Part shown: positions 55,250 to 64,000 of the stretch, piece by piece
Layout: every line of letters starts with the position of its first letter
Position numbering within the stretch: position 1 is the stretch's first letter
DNA from: Vogesella margarita
GTDB lineage: Bacteria; Pseudomonadota; Gammaproteobacteria; Burkholderiales; Chromobacteriaceae
NCBI RefSeq assembly: GCF_028548475.1
Contig: NZ_JAQQLE010000011.1
Span: forward strand, 62,001 to 126,000
Direction of reading: 5' to 3'
Length of the DNA stretch: 64,000 bases
Program-made: the position numbers and the translations under genes
The notes under the pieces: generated by a model
Told to the model about the DNA's origin: nothing
The model's database searches: none
The model's input: the letters and a program-made list of their open reading frames with translations, nothing else

Positions 55250-55400
55250 TTGTGAATACCCTTCCCTGAGTGTGCGATATGGCCGGCGATCTATCGCTGA
55301 TCTTTGCAGCGGCCTTGATGAAGCAAAGTGTCACGGCTTTCCCTGCCACGCTCAAGCGATGTATTCTGCTGACTTCATTCCGTAAACTCATGAACTCACC
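55250..55400. promoter_or_regulatory. Divergent control region of the HglS-like and LysR genes
   Basis: GCGATA (55274-55279) and TATCGC (55292-55297) face each other, and a nested GCGAT-CT-ATCGC (55286-55297) is also symmetric. These are candidate LysR-type sites between the two divergent genes; the promoter boxes are not clear. Confidence 0.5.
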
Positions 55401-56309
55401 ATGCGCCGCACCCTCCCCTCGCTGATGGCCCTGCAGTGCTTCGAAGCCGCCGTGCGCCACCTGAGCTTTACCCGCGCCGCCGAGGAACTGAACCTGACGC
55501 AAAGCGCGGTCAGCCGCCAGATTCGCGGTCTGGAAGACTTCATCGGCCGCCCCTTGTTCGAGCGCGTCAAGCAGCGGTTGGTGCTGACCGTGGCCGGCGA
55601 GGCCTACGCCGCCGCGGTGCAGGACGTGCTTGATCGCGCCGAGGCTGCCACGTTGCAGCTGATGGCTTATCGCGGCGAAGGCGGCGTGCTGACGGTGGCG
55701 ATGCTGCCTACCTTCGGCTCGCGCTGGCTGGTGCCACGGCTGGTGGATTTCAGCGCGCGCTACCCGGACATCCAGCTCAATCTGGTGACCCAGGTGCGGC
55801 CGTTCGATTTCGACAAGGTGGAGGCCGACGTGGCGATCCACTTCGGCCCGGCGCTGTGGCCGGGGGCGATCTGCCACCGGCTGATGGGCGAGGACATCGT
55901 GCCAGTGTGCGCGCCCGGCCTGCTGAAAAAACCGCTGCTTGATGCGCGCGAGCTGCTGGACTACACCCTGCTGCAGCACACCACCCGGCCGCAGGCGTGG
56001 AACGACTGGCTGTCCGCCGCCGGGCTGCAGGACATGGACACGCACCAGCCCAGCCTGCTGAGCGGGCCCCGCTTCGAGCATTTCTTCATGGTGATCCAGG
56101 CGGCGATCTCCGGCCTCGGCATCGCGGTGCTGCCGCAGTTTCTGGTGGCGGAGGAACTGGCCAGCGGCCGGCTGCAGCTGGCACTGGACCTACCGGTGCG
56201 CAGCCAGCACGCCTACTACCTGGTGCACCCGGCCACCCGCACCGACGTCTACAAGGTACGCGTGTTCCGCGAATGGCTGCTGGCGCAGGCGGCTGCGGCG
56301 GAAGGCTGA
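55401..56309 (+). CDS. LysR-family transcriptional regulator (GcvA-like)
   Basis: This 302-residue regulator has a LysR helix-turn-helix (LMALQCFEAAVRHLSFTRAAEELNLTQSAVSRQIRGLEDFIG, about residues 8-50) and a substrate domain of the GcvA/AmpR type (LTVAMLPTFGSRWLVPRLVDFSARYPDIQLNL, DVAIHFG). It is divergent from the HglS-like gene and most likely activates it in response to a lysine-pathway intermediate. Confidence 0.92.
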   Translation: MRRTLPSLMALQCFEAAVRHLSFTRAAEELNLTQSAVSRQIRGLEDFIGRPLFERVKQRLVLTVAGEAYAAAVQDVLDRAEAATLQLMAYRGEGGVLTVAMLPTFGSRWLVPRLVDFSARYPDIQLNLVTQVRPFDFDKVEADVAIHFGPALWPGAICHRLMGEDIVPVCAPGLLKKPLLDARELLDYTLLQHTTRPQAWNDWLSAAGLQDMDTHQPSLLSGPRFEHFFMVIQAAISGLGIAVLPQFLVAEELASGRLQLALDLPVRSQHAYYLVHPATRTDVYKVRVFREWLLAQAAAAEG

Positions 56310-56312
56310 GGC

Positions 56313-56340
56313 GGCCGTCCATCCCCAAAAACGGACGGCC
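56313..56340. terminator. Hairpin between the LysR gene and nrdJ
   Basis: GGCCGTCC and GGACGGCC form an 8-bp stem around an A-rich 12-base loop between converging genes. No terminal T-tract is present. Confidence 0.5.
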
Positions 56341-56360
56341 ATTGGCCGGCGCCGGGATGC

Positions 56361-59264
56361 TCAGCCGCAGGCGCCGACGTGGCCGCAGGCGGTGCAGAAT
56401 TCGCAACCGTCCTTCTTGATCAGCGCGCGGTTGCCGCATTCCGGGCAGGCCTTGCCGGCCATCTGTGCCGGTGCAACGCTCACCACTGCGCTTTCGAACA
56501 GGTCGCCCTGCTCCGGCACCATCACGCCCATTTCCTCCACCGGCACACCTTCCTCGCTGAGGATGCCCAGCATCGCGTAGCGGTGGATCACCAGTCGCGC
56601 GAGATACGCTTCGGTGGACGGCCAGCTCTGCGACTTGTCGCTGCCCGGCGTGCGGGCAAAGAAGTCCGCCTGCGGCTCGGCATAGCTCAGCAGCTTGCGC
56701 AGCTTCATGCCGATCCACGCCGGATCGATCACCCGCATGTCGAGGCTGAGCATCTTGCACAGGCCGTCCAGCTCGCGCGGGTAGTGGCCCGCCAGCCACA
56801 GCGAGTACGGGCGGCGCTGGCCGTTGGGCAGCACCAGCTCCTTCACGAACAGCACGAAATCGTCGCCGGTCTGCGGGTTGTTCACGTCCACCGACCAGCT
56901 GATGGTGCCGTCGGTGCCGGATTTCGGCTCCTTGCGGGCAAACAGCGCGTCCATCACCGGGGTGGCGTCGCCTGCGGCCAAGGTCAGCGCGCCCAGCTGC
57001 TCGACGCGGTACTTCACCACCCGGCCGAGCGCAGCGGCGGCGGCGCTGCTGCCCACCGGACTCGTGTTCTGCTCGGCGCCCAGTTCGACACGATAGTGAC
57101 GGTCGCCGCGGGTGGCGGCCAGCGCGTCCAGCTTGGCGGCCAGCCAGGCGCGGTCGCGGCAGCGCATGTCCATGGACAGCGTCTTGGCAATCGCCCCCAG
57201 GCCGCGCGGCACGTCGCCGTTGACCCAGCACTCGAACGGCAGCGGTGCCTCGCCCGGCTGCTGGCCGTCGATATGGCCGACCATTACCGCGAAATCGCCC
57301 TCCTCGCCTTCCACCATGAAGGTCCACGACGGGTTGCCTTGCTTGAGCTTGGGACGATGCGGCCACTTCAGGCTGGCCAGCGCCGGGCTGGGTGCGGTGT
57401 TCAGGGTGATGCGGCGGTCCGGGTCGTTCTGGTTGCCCAAGTCCTGTGGCAGCTGCTGGCTGCCCGTGCTGCCAGCGGCAGGGTTGGCCGCAGGCGTTGG
57501 CTCAATCGACAATACCGAGCCCAGCACGCTGTTGGGGCGGTAGGTGGTGATGCCCTTCAACCCGGCGCGCCAGGCTTCCAGGTACAGCGTCTCGAAATCG
57601 GCAAACGGATAATCGGCCGGCACGTTCACGGTCTTGGAGATCGCGGTATCCACGTACGGTGCCACCGCCGCCACCATGCGCATGTGGTCCAGCGCGCTCA
57701 TCTGCAGCGCGCTGACGAAGTAATCCGGCAGCGCATTGGTATCGCCGCCCTGCATGCGGTACACGCGGTAGGCATGGTCTTCCACCAGGTATTCCTGCTG
57801 CGTGCCGTCGGCCATGCGCTTCTTGCGGGTGTAGTACCAGCTGAACGGCGGCTCGATGCCGTTGGAAGCGTTGTCGGCGAAGGCCAGCGAAATGGTGCCA
57901 GTCGGCGCGATGGACAGCAGGTGCGAGTTGCGGATGCCGTGCTTCTTGATGCGCGCCTTGATCTTGTCCGGCAGGCGGCTGGCGCAGTGTGGTGCCGCCA
58001 GGTACTTGTCGGCATCGAACAGCGGGAAGGCGCCCTTCTCGATGGCCAGATCCACCGACGCATCGTAGGCGGCATCGCGCATGTGCTCGGAGATGCTGGC
58101 GGCCAACCTGCGGCCCTCTTCGCTGTCGTAGCGCACCTTGAGCATGATCAGCGCATCGCCGAGGCCGGTGAAGCCCAGGCCAACGCGGCGCTTGTTCTGC
58201 GCCTCGCGCTGCTGTTCCTTCAGCGGCCACACGGTGAGGTCCAGCACGTTGTCCAGCATGCGGATCGAGGTGCGCACCACCTTCTCGAAGGCCTTGAAAT
58301 CGAAGCTCGGCGCCTCGCCGAACGGCTGGCGCACGAACTTGCACAGATTGATGGAGCCCAGGTCGCAGCAGCCGTAGTCCGGCAGCGGCTGTTCGCCGCA
58401 GGGGTTGGTGGACTCGATCACCTCGCAGTACGACAGGTTGTTGTCGGCGTTGATCTTGCTCATGAACAGCACGCCAGGCTCGGCGTGGTCATAAGTAGAG
58501 TGCATGATCTGCTGCCACAGCTCGCGGGCGCGCACGGTGCGATACACCCACAGCCCGTCGCCGCGCTGGTAGCTACCGGGGAAGGCGTCGGACGCCGGCG
58601 CCACCGCGTGGGTCAGCTCCCAGTCGCCATCGCTATCCACCGCCTGCATGAAGGCGTCGGACACGCCGACCGAGATATTGAAGTTGGCCAGGTCGCCCTG
58701 GTCCTTGGCGTGGATGAAGGCCTCGATGTCCGGGTGGCTCACGTCCAGCACGCCCATCTGCGCGCCGCGACGCGCGCCGGCGGACTCCACCGTCTCGCAG
58801 CTGCGGTCGAACACGCGCATATACGATACCGGCCCCGAAGCGCGGCTGTTGGTGCCCTTCACCCGTGCGCCCTTGGGGCGGATGCGGCTGAAGTTGTAGC
58901 CGACGCCACCGCCGCGGCGCATGGTCTCGGCCGATTGCAGCAGCGCCTCGTAGATGCCGACCTTGCCGTTCTCGGCCTCGGACACCGCATCGCCCACCGG
59001 CTGCACGAAGCAGTTGATCAGCGTGGCCTTGAGGTCGGTGCCGGCAGCGGAGTTGATGCGGCCACCGGGAATAAAACCGCCGTCCAGCGCCTCGAAGAAC
59101 AGCGGGGCAAAGCGTTGCGGCTCCTGCTCCTGCTCGGCCAGCGCCTGCGCCACGCGCTGGCGCACTTCGCTGACCGACTGTTCGCCGTTTTTCGCGTATT
59201 TTTCCAGCAATACCTCGCGCGAAATATCCTGTTCCGCAAACGCTACGCTCTTGTCCCGGTTCAT
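56361..59264 (-). CDS. nrdJ: Adenosylcobalamin-dependent (class II) ribonucleotide reductase
   Basis: This 967-residue enzyme reduces ribonucleotides to deoxyribonucleotides using adenosylcobalamin, independent of oxygen. The N-terminal two thirds is the catalytic barrel: [70 protein letters not shown] (the conserved NPCGEQ loop) and [32 protein letters not shown]. The last third contains two repeats seen in long NrdJ proteins and a C-terminal zinc ribbon ([28 protein letters not shown]). A pair of candidate NrdR boxes lies upstream. B12 supply is needed; no cobalamin gene or riboswitch is seen here. Confidence 0.95.
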   Translation of the reverse strand: MNRDKSVAFAEQDISREVLLEKYAKNGEQSVSEVRQRVAQALAEQEQEPQRFAPLFFEALDGGFIPGGRINSAAGTDLKATLINCFVQPVGDAVSEAENGKVGIYEALLQSAETMRRGGGVGYNFSRIRPKGARVKGTNSRASGPVSYMRVFDRSCETVESAGARRGAQMGVLDVSHPDIEAFIHAKDQGDLANFNISVGVSDAFMQAVDSDGDWELTHAVAPASDAFPGSYQRGDGLWVYRTVRARELWQQIMHSTYDHAEPGVLFMSKINADNNLSYCEVIESTNPCGEQPLPDYGCCDLGSINLCKFVRQPFGEAPSFDFKAFEKVVRTSIRMLDNVLDLTVWPLKEQQREAQNKRRVGLGFTGLGDALIMLKVRYDSEEGRRLAASISEHMRDAAYDASVDLAIEKGAFPLFDADKYLAAPHCASRLPDKIKARIKKHGIRNSHLLSIAPTGTISLAFADNASNGIEPPFSWYYTRKKRMADGTQQEYLVEDHAYRVYRMQGGDTNALPDYFVSALQMSALDHMRMVAAVAPYVDTAISKTVNVPADYPFADFETLYLEAWRAGLKGITTYRPNSVLGSVLSIEPTPAANPAAGSTGSQQLPQDLGNQNDPDRRITLNTAPSPALASLKWPHRPKLKQGNPSWTFMVEGEEGDFAVMVGHIDGQQPGEAPLPFECWVNGDVPRGLGAIAKTLSMDMRCRDRAWLAAKLDALAATRGDRHYRVELGAEQNTSPVGSSAAAAALGRVVKYRVEQLGALTLAAGDATPVMDALFARKEPKSGTDGTISWSVDVNNPQTGDDFVLFVKELVLPNGQRRPYSLWLAGHYPRELDGLCKMLSLDMRVIDPAWIGMKLRKLLSYAEPQADFFARTPGSDKSQSWPSTEAYLARLVIHRYAMLGILSEEGVPVEEMGVMVPEQGDLFESAVVSVAPAQMAGKACPECGNRALIKKDGCEFCTACGHVGACG

Positions 59265-59270
59265 GCCGTC

Positions 59271-59315
59271 CCCGCTATATGTGGTGTAAAAAATATGGAA
59301 TCTAACTATATATAG
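59271..59315. promoter_or_regulatory. Candidate pair of NrdR boxes upstream of nrdJ
   Basis: CTATATATAG (59306-59315) matches the centre of the NrdR box exactly, and CTATATGTGG (59275-59284), within CCGCTATATGTGGTGT, matches it with two changes. They are 31 bp apart centre to centre, the usual NrdR spacing. The proximal box is only about 10 bases from the ATG. Confidence 0.65.
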
Positions 59316-59415
59316 CGGTTCTTGACCTTGATGGCCATCAAAGTCTCACCGCAACGGCTCAGTCTGCCGCCAGTACGGCCGTCGTGCAACAGCTACAACA
59401 CAGCGCCCCAAACGC

Positions 59416-59448
59416 TTGCGGCCAACCTTGTGACAAGGTTGGCCGCAA
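59416..59448. repeat. TTGGCCGCA elements, inverted pair forming a 15-bp stem
   Basis: Exact copies at 59417-59429 (minus) and 59435-59447 (plus) make perfect 15-bp arms around TGA. The pair lies 16 bases after the stop of the DUF748 gene, in the place of a terminator; only a GTTTG follows on the minus strand. Confidence 0.92.
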
Positions 59449-59464
59449 ACGGAAAAGCCCGGTC

Positions 59465-62400
59465 TTATTTCAGCTTCAGCAGCAGCGGCACGCCGTCCTT
59501 GTCGGCCTTGACCTTGTCGGCCTCCAGCACGCTGATGCGCGATTCCAGCTCCGGTTTCGCCGCCAGCAGCAGCTGTCGCGCCGCGTTGCCGCGCGCGGTG
59601 GCCAGCGCCCGCAAGTCCGCATCGTCGATCTTCTGCGCCGCCAGCAGTTCGGCACGCATCGCCTGCGCGCGCTCGGCGGTGTCCTTCTCGGTGGCGACGC
59701 GCTTGAGCCAGGCGAAACGGCCGAACTGCTGCGCGTAGCCATCGCCCACCGCCTTGCGGATCGCCGGATCGCCCATGTCCGGCAGCGGCAGCGGCTCGTC
59801 CGCCTGCAGCCGGTAGGCGGCGCGTTTCAGGATGTCGCTGTCGACGCGGTAGCGGGCGAGCTCGCGGCTGTCCTGCTCGGCGTCATAGCCGCCGCCGATC
59901 GCCAGCGCGAGCTTCGGCCGCTTGGCCATCAAGTCGGCCAGCTTGCCCAGCTTCTCGCGTTCCGGCGGCGGGATGCGATCGTCACCGGCATCGGCGTAGA
60001 TCTCGTCGAAGCCCTCGCCGCCGAACAGCGCACGGAACGGCGCCGTCACCACCTTCACCAGGATGTTGCGCAATGCCTGCCACACCAGGTGGCCGTAGGA
60101 GAAGTCCGGCGCATCCAGGCTACCCGCTACCGGCAGCGCGAGGTCGATGCGGCCGTCGCTGTCTTCCAGCAGCGCCACCGCGAGGCGCAGCGGCAGGCGG
60201 GTGCCGTCGTAGTCGGCGACTTCCTCGCCCAGCCGGATATGGTCGATCACCACGCGGTTGTCGCCGTTGAGCTGGCGATCCTTCAGCAGGTAACGCAGCT
60301 CGGTCGTCAGGCGGCCGTCGGTGATCTGCCAGCCGGCAAAGGTCATCGAGTACGGGTTGAGGCTGCCCAGCGGGATGTTGCGGAAGTTCAGCGCCATGTC
60401 GAGGTCATTGGTCACCGCCAACGGCGACAGCGCGCCGCGGATGCGCACGTCACCGAACTGGTCGACGCGGCCGTCCAGCGTCACCGTGCCGCGCCGCCCC
60501 GGACGACTGGACAGGCCGAGTACGGTACCGGACAGCGAATGAATGCGGGTAGCGAAGCTGGGCTGCAAGCCCAGATCGGCAAAGTCCATACGCGCGTTAC
60601 GCACGCGCACGGCGCGCACGTCTACCACCGGCACACCACCGGCCTTGCCTGCCGCCGCCGGCCTGGCAGGCTGCATGCTCGCCGGCTGCGGCTTCATCAG
60701 GTGCGCAAAATTGGGCACCCGTTTTTCGTCCAGGATCAGCCGCAGCTGCGGCGACACCAGCCGCACGTCGGCAATGCTCACCCGCTCCGGCTGCGCCTTG
60801 ATGCCGGACACCGCCAGCTGCTGCCAGCCCAGCAGCGGCTCGCGCCGGCCCGGTTCATACAATGCCAGCCTGTCCAGCTGCGCCTTGCCGTCGGCCTGCC
60901 AACGGCTGCCATTCAGCGCAAACCCCAGATCGGCCGACAGCTCGCCACCGCCGAAGCGCAGCACGGTCTGCGCCAGCGCGTACGGCGCCAGCTCGCGCAG
61001 CGGCAGGCGGCTGGCCTGCACGCGGCCGCTGATGTCCTGCAAGTTGGCCGCAGCCTTGGCATCCAGCTGCAGCTTGCCCTGCCCCATCGCCGCCGCCAGC
61101 TGCACGGCGAAGCCCTGCTGCGGATCGCCGCTGACGCTGACGCCGACATCCTGCAGCGTCACGCTCACCGGCTGGCTGATGCCGGCATCGCGCCAGCTGA
61201 CACTGCCGCCCGCCAGTGTCAGCTGCGGGTAGCGGATCTGCCAGGCTTGGCCGCCGCTTGCGGCGACCGGTGCGGCAGGGGTGACGGCTGGCCGCTGGCG
61301 CAGCGCCTCGGCGATATCCAGCTTGCCGTCCTTGCCGCGGTTCAGCGCCAGCTGCAGTCCCGTCAGCGTCACGTTGCCCGGCGTGATGCGATGCTTGCCC
61401 AGATCCAGCTCGCTGCTGGCCAGCTGCACACCGGCCAGGGTGGCGAACGGGGGCCGCTCGCCACTGGCGGCGATGAGCTGCGACAGCGCCAGCGTGGCCC
61501 CCTGCACCTTCACCCCGCCCCCGGCGTCGACGGCAACGGCGGCCTGCAGGCTGTCCAGCTTCAGGCTGGCGGACAGCGGCGCAACAAAGCCCTGGTGCGT
61601 GGCGCGCAGCTGCCAGTTGTCGACGCGGATAGCCGGCAGGCTCACCGTCCAGCCCTGCTCCGGCTTGGCTGGAGCGGGTTTGCCCGGAGCTGACTTGGTC
61701 GTCGCGATGGTTTTCACGCCGCTCATCGCTGCCGGTGGCGGCAAGGCCGCCAGCCAGTCCGGCTGCCCCTGCGGATCGAGCACGGTGTCCAGCTCGCCGC
61801 CGGCGAGGCTGAGTTTGCCCACGCTCAGCCGACGGCCGGCGAGGTCGAACTCGCCACCACCCAATGCAAGCTGGCCGAGCCTGAAGCGGCTAGCACTGCC
61901 CGGCGCGCTCACCACCAGCCCCGCAAGGTTGGCCGCAACGCCCTTGGCCGACAGCCGCACCGTCTTGCCGGCCAGATCGAAGTGGTAGGGCAGGCTAACG
62001 CTGAGCTTGCCCTGCGGCGGCGCCAGCCTGAGATGCGGCTGCACGTACGGCCACACGCTAGCCAGGGTCAGGCCGGTCACGTTCAGTACCCCGTCCGACT
62101 GCAGCGGTTGCAGCAGCAGGCTGCCCTGCCAGTCCAGCCGGGTGCCGTCGTCCAGCTCGGCGGCGAGTCGGTAATGGCCCTGGTTATTGGGCAGCGTGGA
62201 CAGGTTTTTCAGCTGGAAATCCAGAGGCAGCACCTGGCGCTGCACGTCGCCGGCCAGCCGGTCGTGCAGCAGCAACTGGCCCTTGTTCAGCGCCAGCTGC
62301 GTCAGCAGCAGCTTGGGCGGATCACGCTCGCCCTCGTCCGGCGCGGTGTCCGGGCCGGCGGCGTCATGCAGCAGCCGTGTCCAGTTCCACTCGCCCTGCG

Positions 62401-62770
62401 CATTGCGCGTCGCCCACAGTCGCGGCGTGTCCAGCGTCAGCTCCGCCAGCTCGATGCGACCGATCAGCAGCGGCAGCGCCTCGGCGTCGACATTCAGCCT
62501 TGCGGCGCTGAACAGCGGCGTGCCGTCGCGATCGTTCAGGCGCACATCGTGCACGGTCAGCCGCCACGCCCACGGCGCGAACTCCACCTTGCCCAGCGTC
62601 AGGCTGCGGCCAAGCTTCTGCGCCCAGTTGCCGGCGGCGTAGTCCACCGCCTTGGGCACGCCGGCCCACAGCCCGCCCAGCAGCACGGCCACGGCGGCGG
62701 TGCTCCATAACAGACGACGGGGCCAGCGCGACGGCGTGGCGACAGGTTTGGCAGCGGTTTCACTCATCAT
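59465..62770 (-). CDS. DUF748/AsmA-like large envelope protein
   Basis: This protein of about 1101 residues has one N-terminal membrane segment (RLLWSTAAVAVLLGGLWAGV, about residues 21-40) and then a long beta-rich periplasmic region with repeated L-L-L- strands, as in the AsmA/YhdP/DUF748 family that bridges the envelope for lipid transport. DUF748 signatures include GKVEFAPWAWRLTVHDVRLND at the start and GLDLALPVAGSL-like and FSYGHLVWQALRNILVKVVTAPFRALFG near residue 850. The C-terminal 200 residues are helical. The start is either ATG at 62770 or 62767; a longer frame to 63013 is unlikely. An exact element copy (61925-61937) encodes VAANLAG. Confidence 0.85.
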   Translation of the reverse strand: MMSETAAKPVATPSRWPRRLLWSTAAVAVLLGGLWAGVPKAVDYAAGNWAQKLGRSLTLGKVEFAPWAWRLTVHDVRLNDRDGTPLFSAARLNVDAEALPLLIGRIELAELTLDTPRLWATRNAQGEWNWTRLLHDAAGPDTAPDEGERDPPKLLLTQLALNKGQLLLHDRLAGDVQRQVLPLDFQLKNLSTLPNNQGHYRLAAELDDGTRLDWQGSLLLQPLQSDGVLNVTGLTLASVWPYVQPHLRLAPPQGKLSVSLPYHFDLAGKTVRLSAKGVAANLAGLVVSAPGSASRFRLGQLALGGGEFDLAGRRLSVGKLSLAGGELDTVLDPQGQPDWLAALPPPAAMSGVKTIATTKSAPGKPAPAKPEQGWTVSLPAIRVDNWQLRATHQGFVAPLSASLKLDSLQAAVAVDAGGGVKVQGATLALSQLIAASGERPPFATLAGVQLASSELDLGKHRITPGNVTLTGLQLALNRGKDGKLDIAEALRQRPAVTPAAPVAASGGQAWQIRYPQLTLAGGSVSWRDAGISQPVSVTLQDVGVSVSGDPQQGFAVQLAAAMGQGKLQLDAKAAANLQDISGRVQASRLPLRELAPYALAQTVLRFGGGELSADLGFALNGSRWQADGKAQLDRLALYEPGRREPLLGWQQLAVSGIKAQPERVSIADVRLVSPQLRLILDEKRVPNFAHLMKPQPASMQPARPAAAGKAGGVPVVDVRAVRVRNARMDFADLGLQPSFATRIHSLSGTVLGLSSRPGRRGTVTLDGRVDQFGDVRIRGALSPLAVTNDLDMALNFRNIPLGSLNPYSMTFAGWQITDGRLTTELRYLLKDRQLNGDNRVVIDHIRLGEEVADYDGTRLPLRLAVALLEDSDGRIDLALPVAGSLDAPDFSYGHLVWQALRNILVKVVTAPFRALFGGEGFDEIYADAGDDRIPPPEREKLGKLADLMAKRPKLALAIGGGYDAEQDSRELARYRVDSDILKRAAYRLQADEPLPLPDMGDPAIRKAVGDGYAQQFGRFAWLKRVATEKDTAERAQAMRAELLAAQKIDDADLRALATARGNAARQLLLAAKPELESRISVLEADKVKADKDGVPLLLKLK
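61925..61937 (+). repeat. TTGGCCGCA element inside the DUF748 gene
   Basis: An exact copy reads, on the gene strand, as GCG-GCC-AAC-CTT (Ala-Ala-Asn-Leu) in a variable region, again with CTT for leucine. Confidence 0.85.
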
Positions 62771-62982
62771 TAAACAGTCCGGCAAAAATGGGGCACCTTC
62801 GCCCGCAGGCAGCACGGACGCGGCTGTGGGCTTTATTCCACAACCGCTCGCCGGCAAGGCGGACGAAGGTTGCAGTCGCGCCGCGCCGCTCATAGCATGG
62901 CGAAGCGTGACCATAATTTTAAACACCGCAGTCCAGACTGCGGCTTTCATTAAGCATTCTATACCCTGAAGAGGAACGCATT

Positions 62983-63144
62983 TTGATTGATCTCGCCTGG
63001 CCGTGCCATGCACGCCAGCCGCTGCTGCGGCAACCCTGCGACCAGCGCCTCGACGCCGCGCAGGCCTTCCTGACGCTGGCGCGCCGCCGCGACGCGCTGC
63101 TCAACCACGAACGCCGCAGCACCAGCTCCGGCGCCCACACCTGA
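62983..63144 (+). CDS. Possible 53-residue small protein upstream of the PuuA-like gene
   Basis: A TTG start at 62983 stands seven bases after GAGGAA and opens 53 codons to a TGA (63142-63144), ending 19 bases before the PuuA-like ATG. The product (LAWPCHARQPLLRQ, then an Ala/Arg-rich helix LDAAQAFLTLARRRDALLNHERR) resembles nothing I know. The strong ribosome binding site and position argue for translation; the GC-rich, Arg-rich composition argues for caution. Confidence 0.35.
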   Translation: MIDLAWPCHARQPLLRQPCDQRLDAAQAFLTLARRRDALLNHERRSTSSGAHT

Positions 63145-63163
63145 TCGCTTACAGGACGACCCG

Positions 63164-64000
63164 ATGAACGACGCACAGAAGATCCAGCAATGGCTGGACG
63201 AAAACCGGATTACCGAAGTTGAATGCCTGATCCCGGACATGACCGGGCTGGCCCGCGGCAAGATCGTGCCGCGCCACAAGTACAACCCCGCCGAGGGCCT
63301 GCGCCTCCCGGAAGCCGTGCTCAGCATGACCGTGACCGGCGATTACCCAGAACAGGACTTCACCTCCGTCGCCGACCCCGACATGCGCCTGATCCCGGAC
63401 GCCGGCACCGTGCGCCCGGTACCGTGGGCGAAGGAGCCCACCGCGCAGATCATCCACGACTGCGTCAATTTCGACGGCACGGATGCCGAGCTCGCACCGC
63501 GCAACGTGCTCAAGCGCATCCTGAAGCTGTACGAGCAGGACGGCCTGTCCGCCATCGTCGCCCCGGAAATGGAGTTCTACCTGGTACAGGTGGAGCCCGA
63601 CGAAGACATCCCGCTGAAACCGCCGGTTGGCCGCACCCGCCGTACCGAGGCCGGGATGCAAAGTTTCAGCATCGACGCGGTCAACGAGTACGACGACATC
63701 TTCGACGTGATGTACGACTGGTGCGAGGCACAGGGCCTGGCGCTGGACACGCTGATCCACGAGATGGGCACCGCGCAGATGGAGATCAACCTCGACCACG
63801 GCGACCCGCTGGCGCTGGCCGACCAGGTGTTCCTGTTCAAGCGCACCGTGCGCGAGGTGGCGATCCGCAACAATATGTACGCCACCTTCATGGCCAAGCC
63901 GATGCAGGGCCAGCCGGGCAGCGCGATGCACATCCACCAGAGCGTGGTCGACGCCGACGGCCGCAACATCTTCAGCAACGCCGACGGCAGCCCGTCCGAC
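63164..64000 (+). CDS. Glutamine synthetase family protein, PuuA-like (3' end outside window)
   Basis: The first 279 residues are in the window. MNDAQKIQQWLDENRITEVECLIPDMTGLARGKIVPRHKY at the N terminus, APEMEFYLV (first metal glutamates) and EINLDHGDPL with GSAMHIHQSV fit gamma-glutamylputrescine synthetase and related gamma-glutamylpolyamine synthetases, not GlnA. It would start polyamine breakdown by linking glutamate to putrescine. AGGA stands eight bases before the ATG. Confidence 0.9.
   Translation, partial: MNDAQKIQQWLDENRITEVECLIPDMTGLARGKIVPRHKYNPAEGLRLPEAVLSMTVTGDYPEQDFTSVADPDMRLIPDAGTVRPVPWAKEPTAQIIHDCVNFDGTDAELAPRNVLKRILKLYEQDGLSAIVAPEMEFYLVQVEPDEDIPLKPPVGRTRRTEAGMQSFSIDAVNEYDDIFDVMYDWCEAQGLALDTLIHEMGTAQMEINLDHGDPLALADQVFLFKRTVREVAIRNNMYATFMAKPMQGQPGSAMHIHQSVVDADGRNIFSNADGSPSD

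Noticed and set aside
59265-59464. Cobalamin riboswitch before nrdJ
   Set aside because: I looked for a B12 box and the long structured leader; neither is present in the short space available.

Overview
The window is 64 kb of GC-rich chromosomal DNA with tightly packed genes. The gene set fits a free-living, motile, aerobic betaproteobacterium: class I fumarase, class II ribonucleotide reductase NrdJ, AhpC/AhpF, DsbC, RlmF, a HisJQMP-type transporter, chemoreceptors and a GGDEF/EAL protein. Chromobacteriaceae (Vogesella- or Chromobacterium-like) is my best guess, inferred from gene content and style, not from a marker gene. I saw no rRNA, tRNA, CRISPR array, transposase or phage gene.

Layout. 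1-1.4 kb: end fragment of a probable HDOD/EAL protein, then aroC. 1.6-6 kb: a D-amino-acid catabolic module (LivK-type binding protein, DadA-like oxidoreductase, ornithine cyclodeaminase/ketimine reductase family protein) divergent from a FadR-type regulator that carries a perfect 27-bp palindrome before its ribosome binding site. 6-10.5 kb: 2OG-Fe(II) oxygenase, RhlE-like helicase, RlmF, and a TetR regulator divergent from an HPP membrane protein. 10.5-14.5 kb: a seven-gene minus-strand run (isochorismatase-like, DUF1272, EamA, GNAT, DUF1737, an AT-rich orphan, GlxA-like regulator). 14.7-28.2 kb: DUF411 protein, fumarase, a periplasmic binding protein, P-type ATPase, FUSC/YccS transporter, a PAS-GGDEF-EAL protein, chromate transporter, YkvA-like protein, DsbC. 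28.2-33.2 kb: an AT-rich islet with two convergent secreted proteins (an M11-like metalloprotease and a large cysteine-containing protein of unknown function). 33.2-41.7 kb: AhpF, AhpC, lipocalin, two chemoreceptors, a beta-CASP MBL hydrolase. 41.7-47.4 kb: HisJQMP transporter operon ending in a cytosine-deaminase-family amidohydrolase, then a CynX-type MFS transporter with a divergent LysR regulator. 48.5-56.3 kb: DUF1993, a ThDP enzyme, a YdiJ-type D-2-hydroxyglutarate dehydrogenase, an HglS/DUF1338 protein and its divergent LysR regulator, which together look like the last steps of lysine/2-oxoadipate breakdown. 56.4-64 kb: NrdJ with a candidate NrdR-box pair, a large DUF748/AsmA-like protein, and the start of a PuuA-type glutamine synthetase.

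The strongest unexplained signal is a dispersed short motif, AAGGTTGGCCGCA (core TTGGCCGCA). I count 18 exact copies on both strands plus about a dozen AACGTTGGCCGCA and other near copies. Between genes it often forms palindromes or inverted pairs, one of them an intrinsic terminator. Inside genes it is kept at the cost of codons that are otherwise uncommon here. The pattern resembles the DNA uptake sequences of Neisseriaceae and Pasteurellaceae, but with an unrelated sequence.
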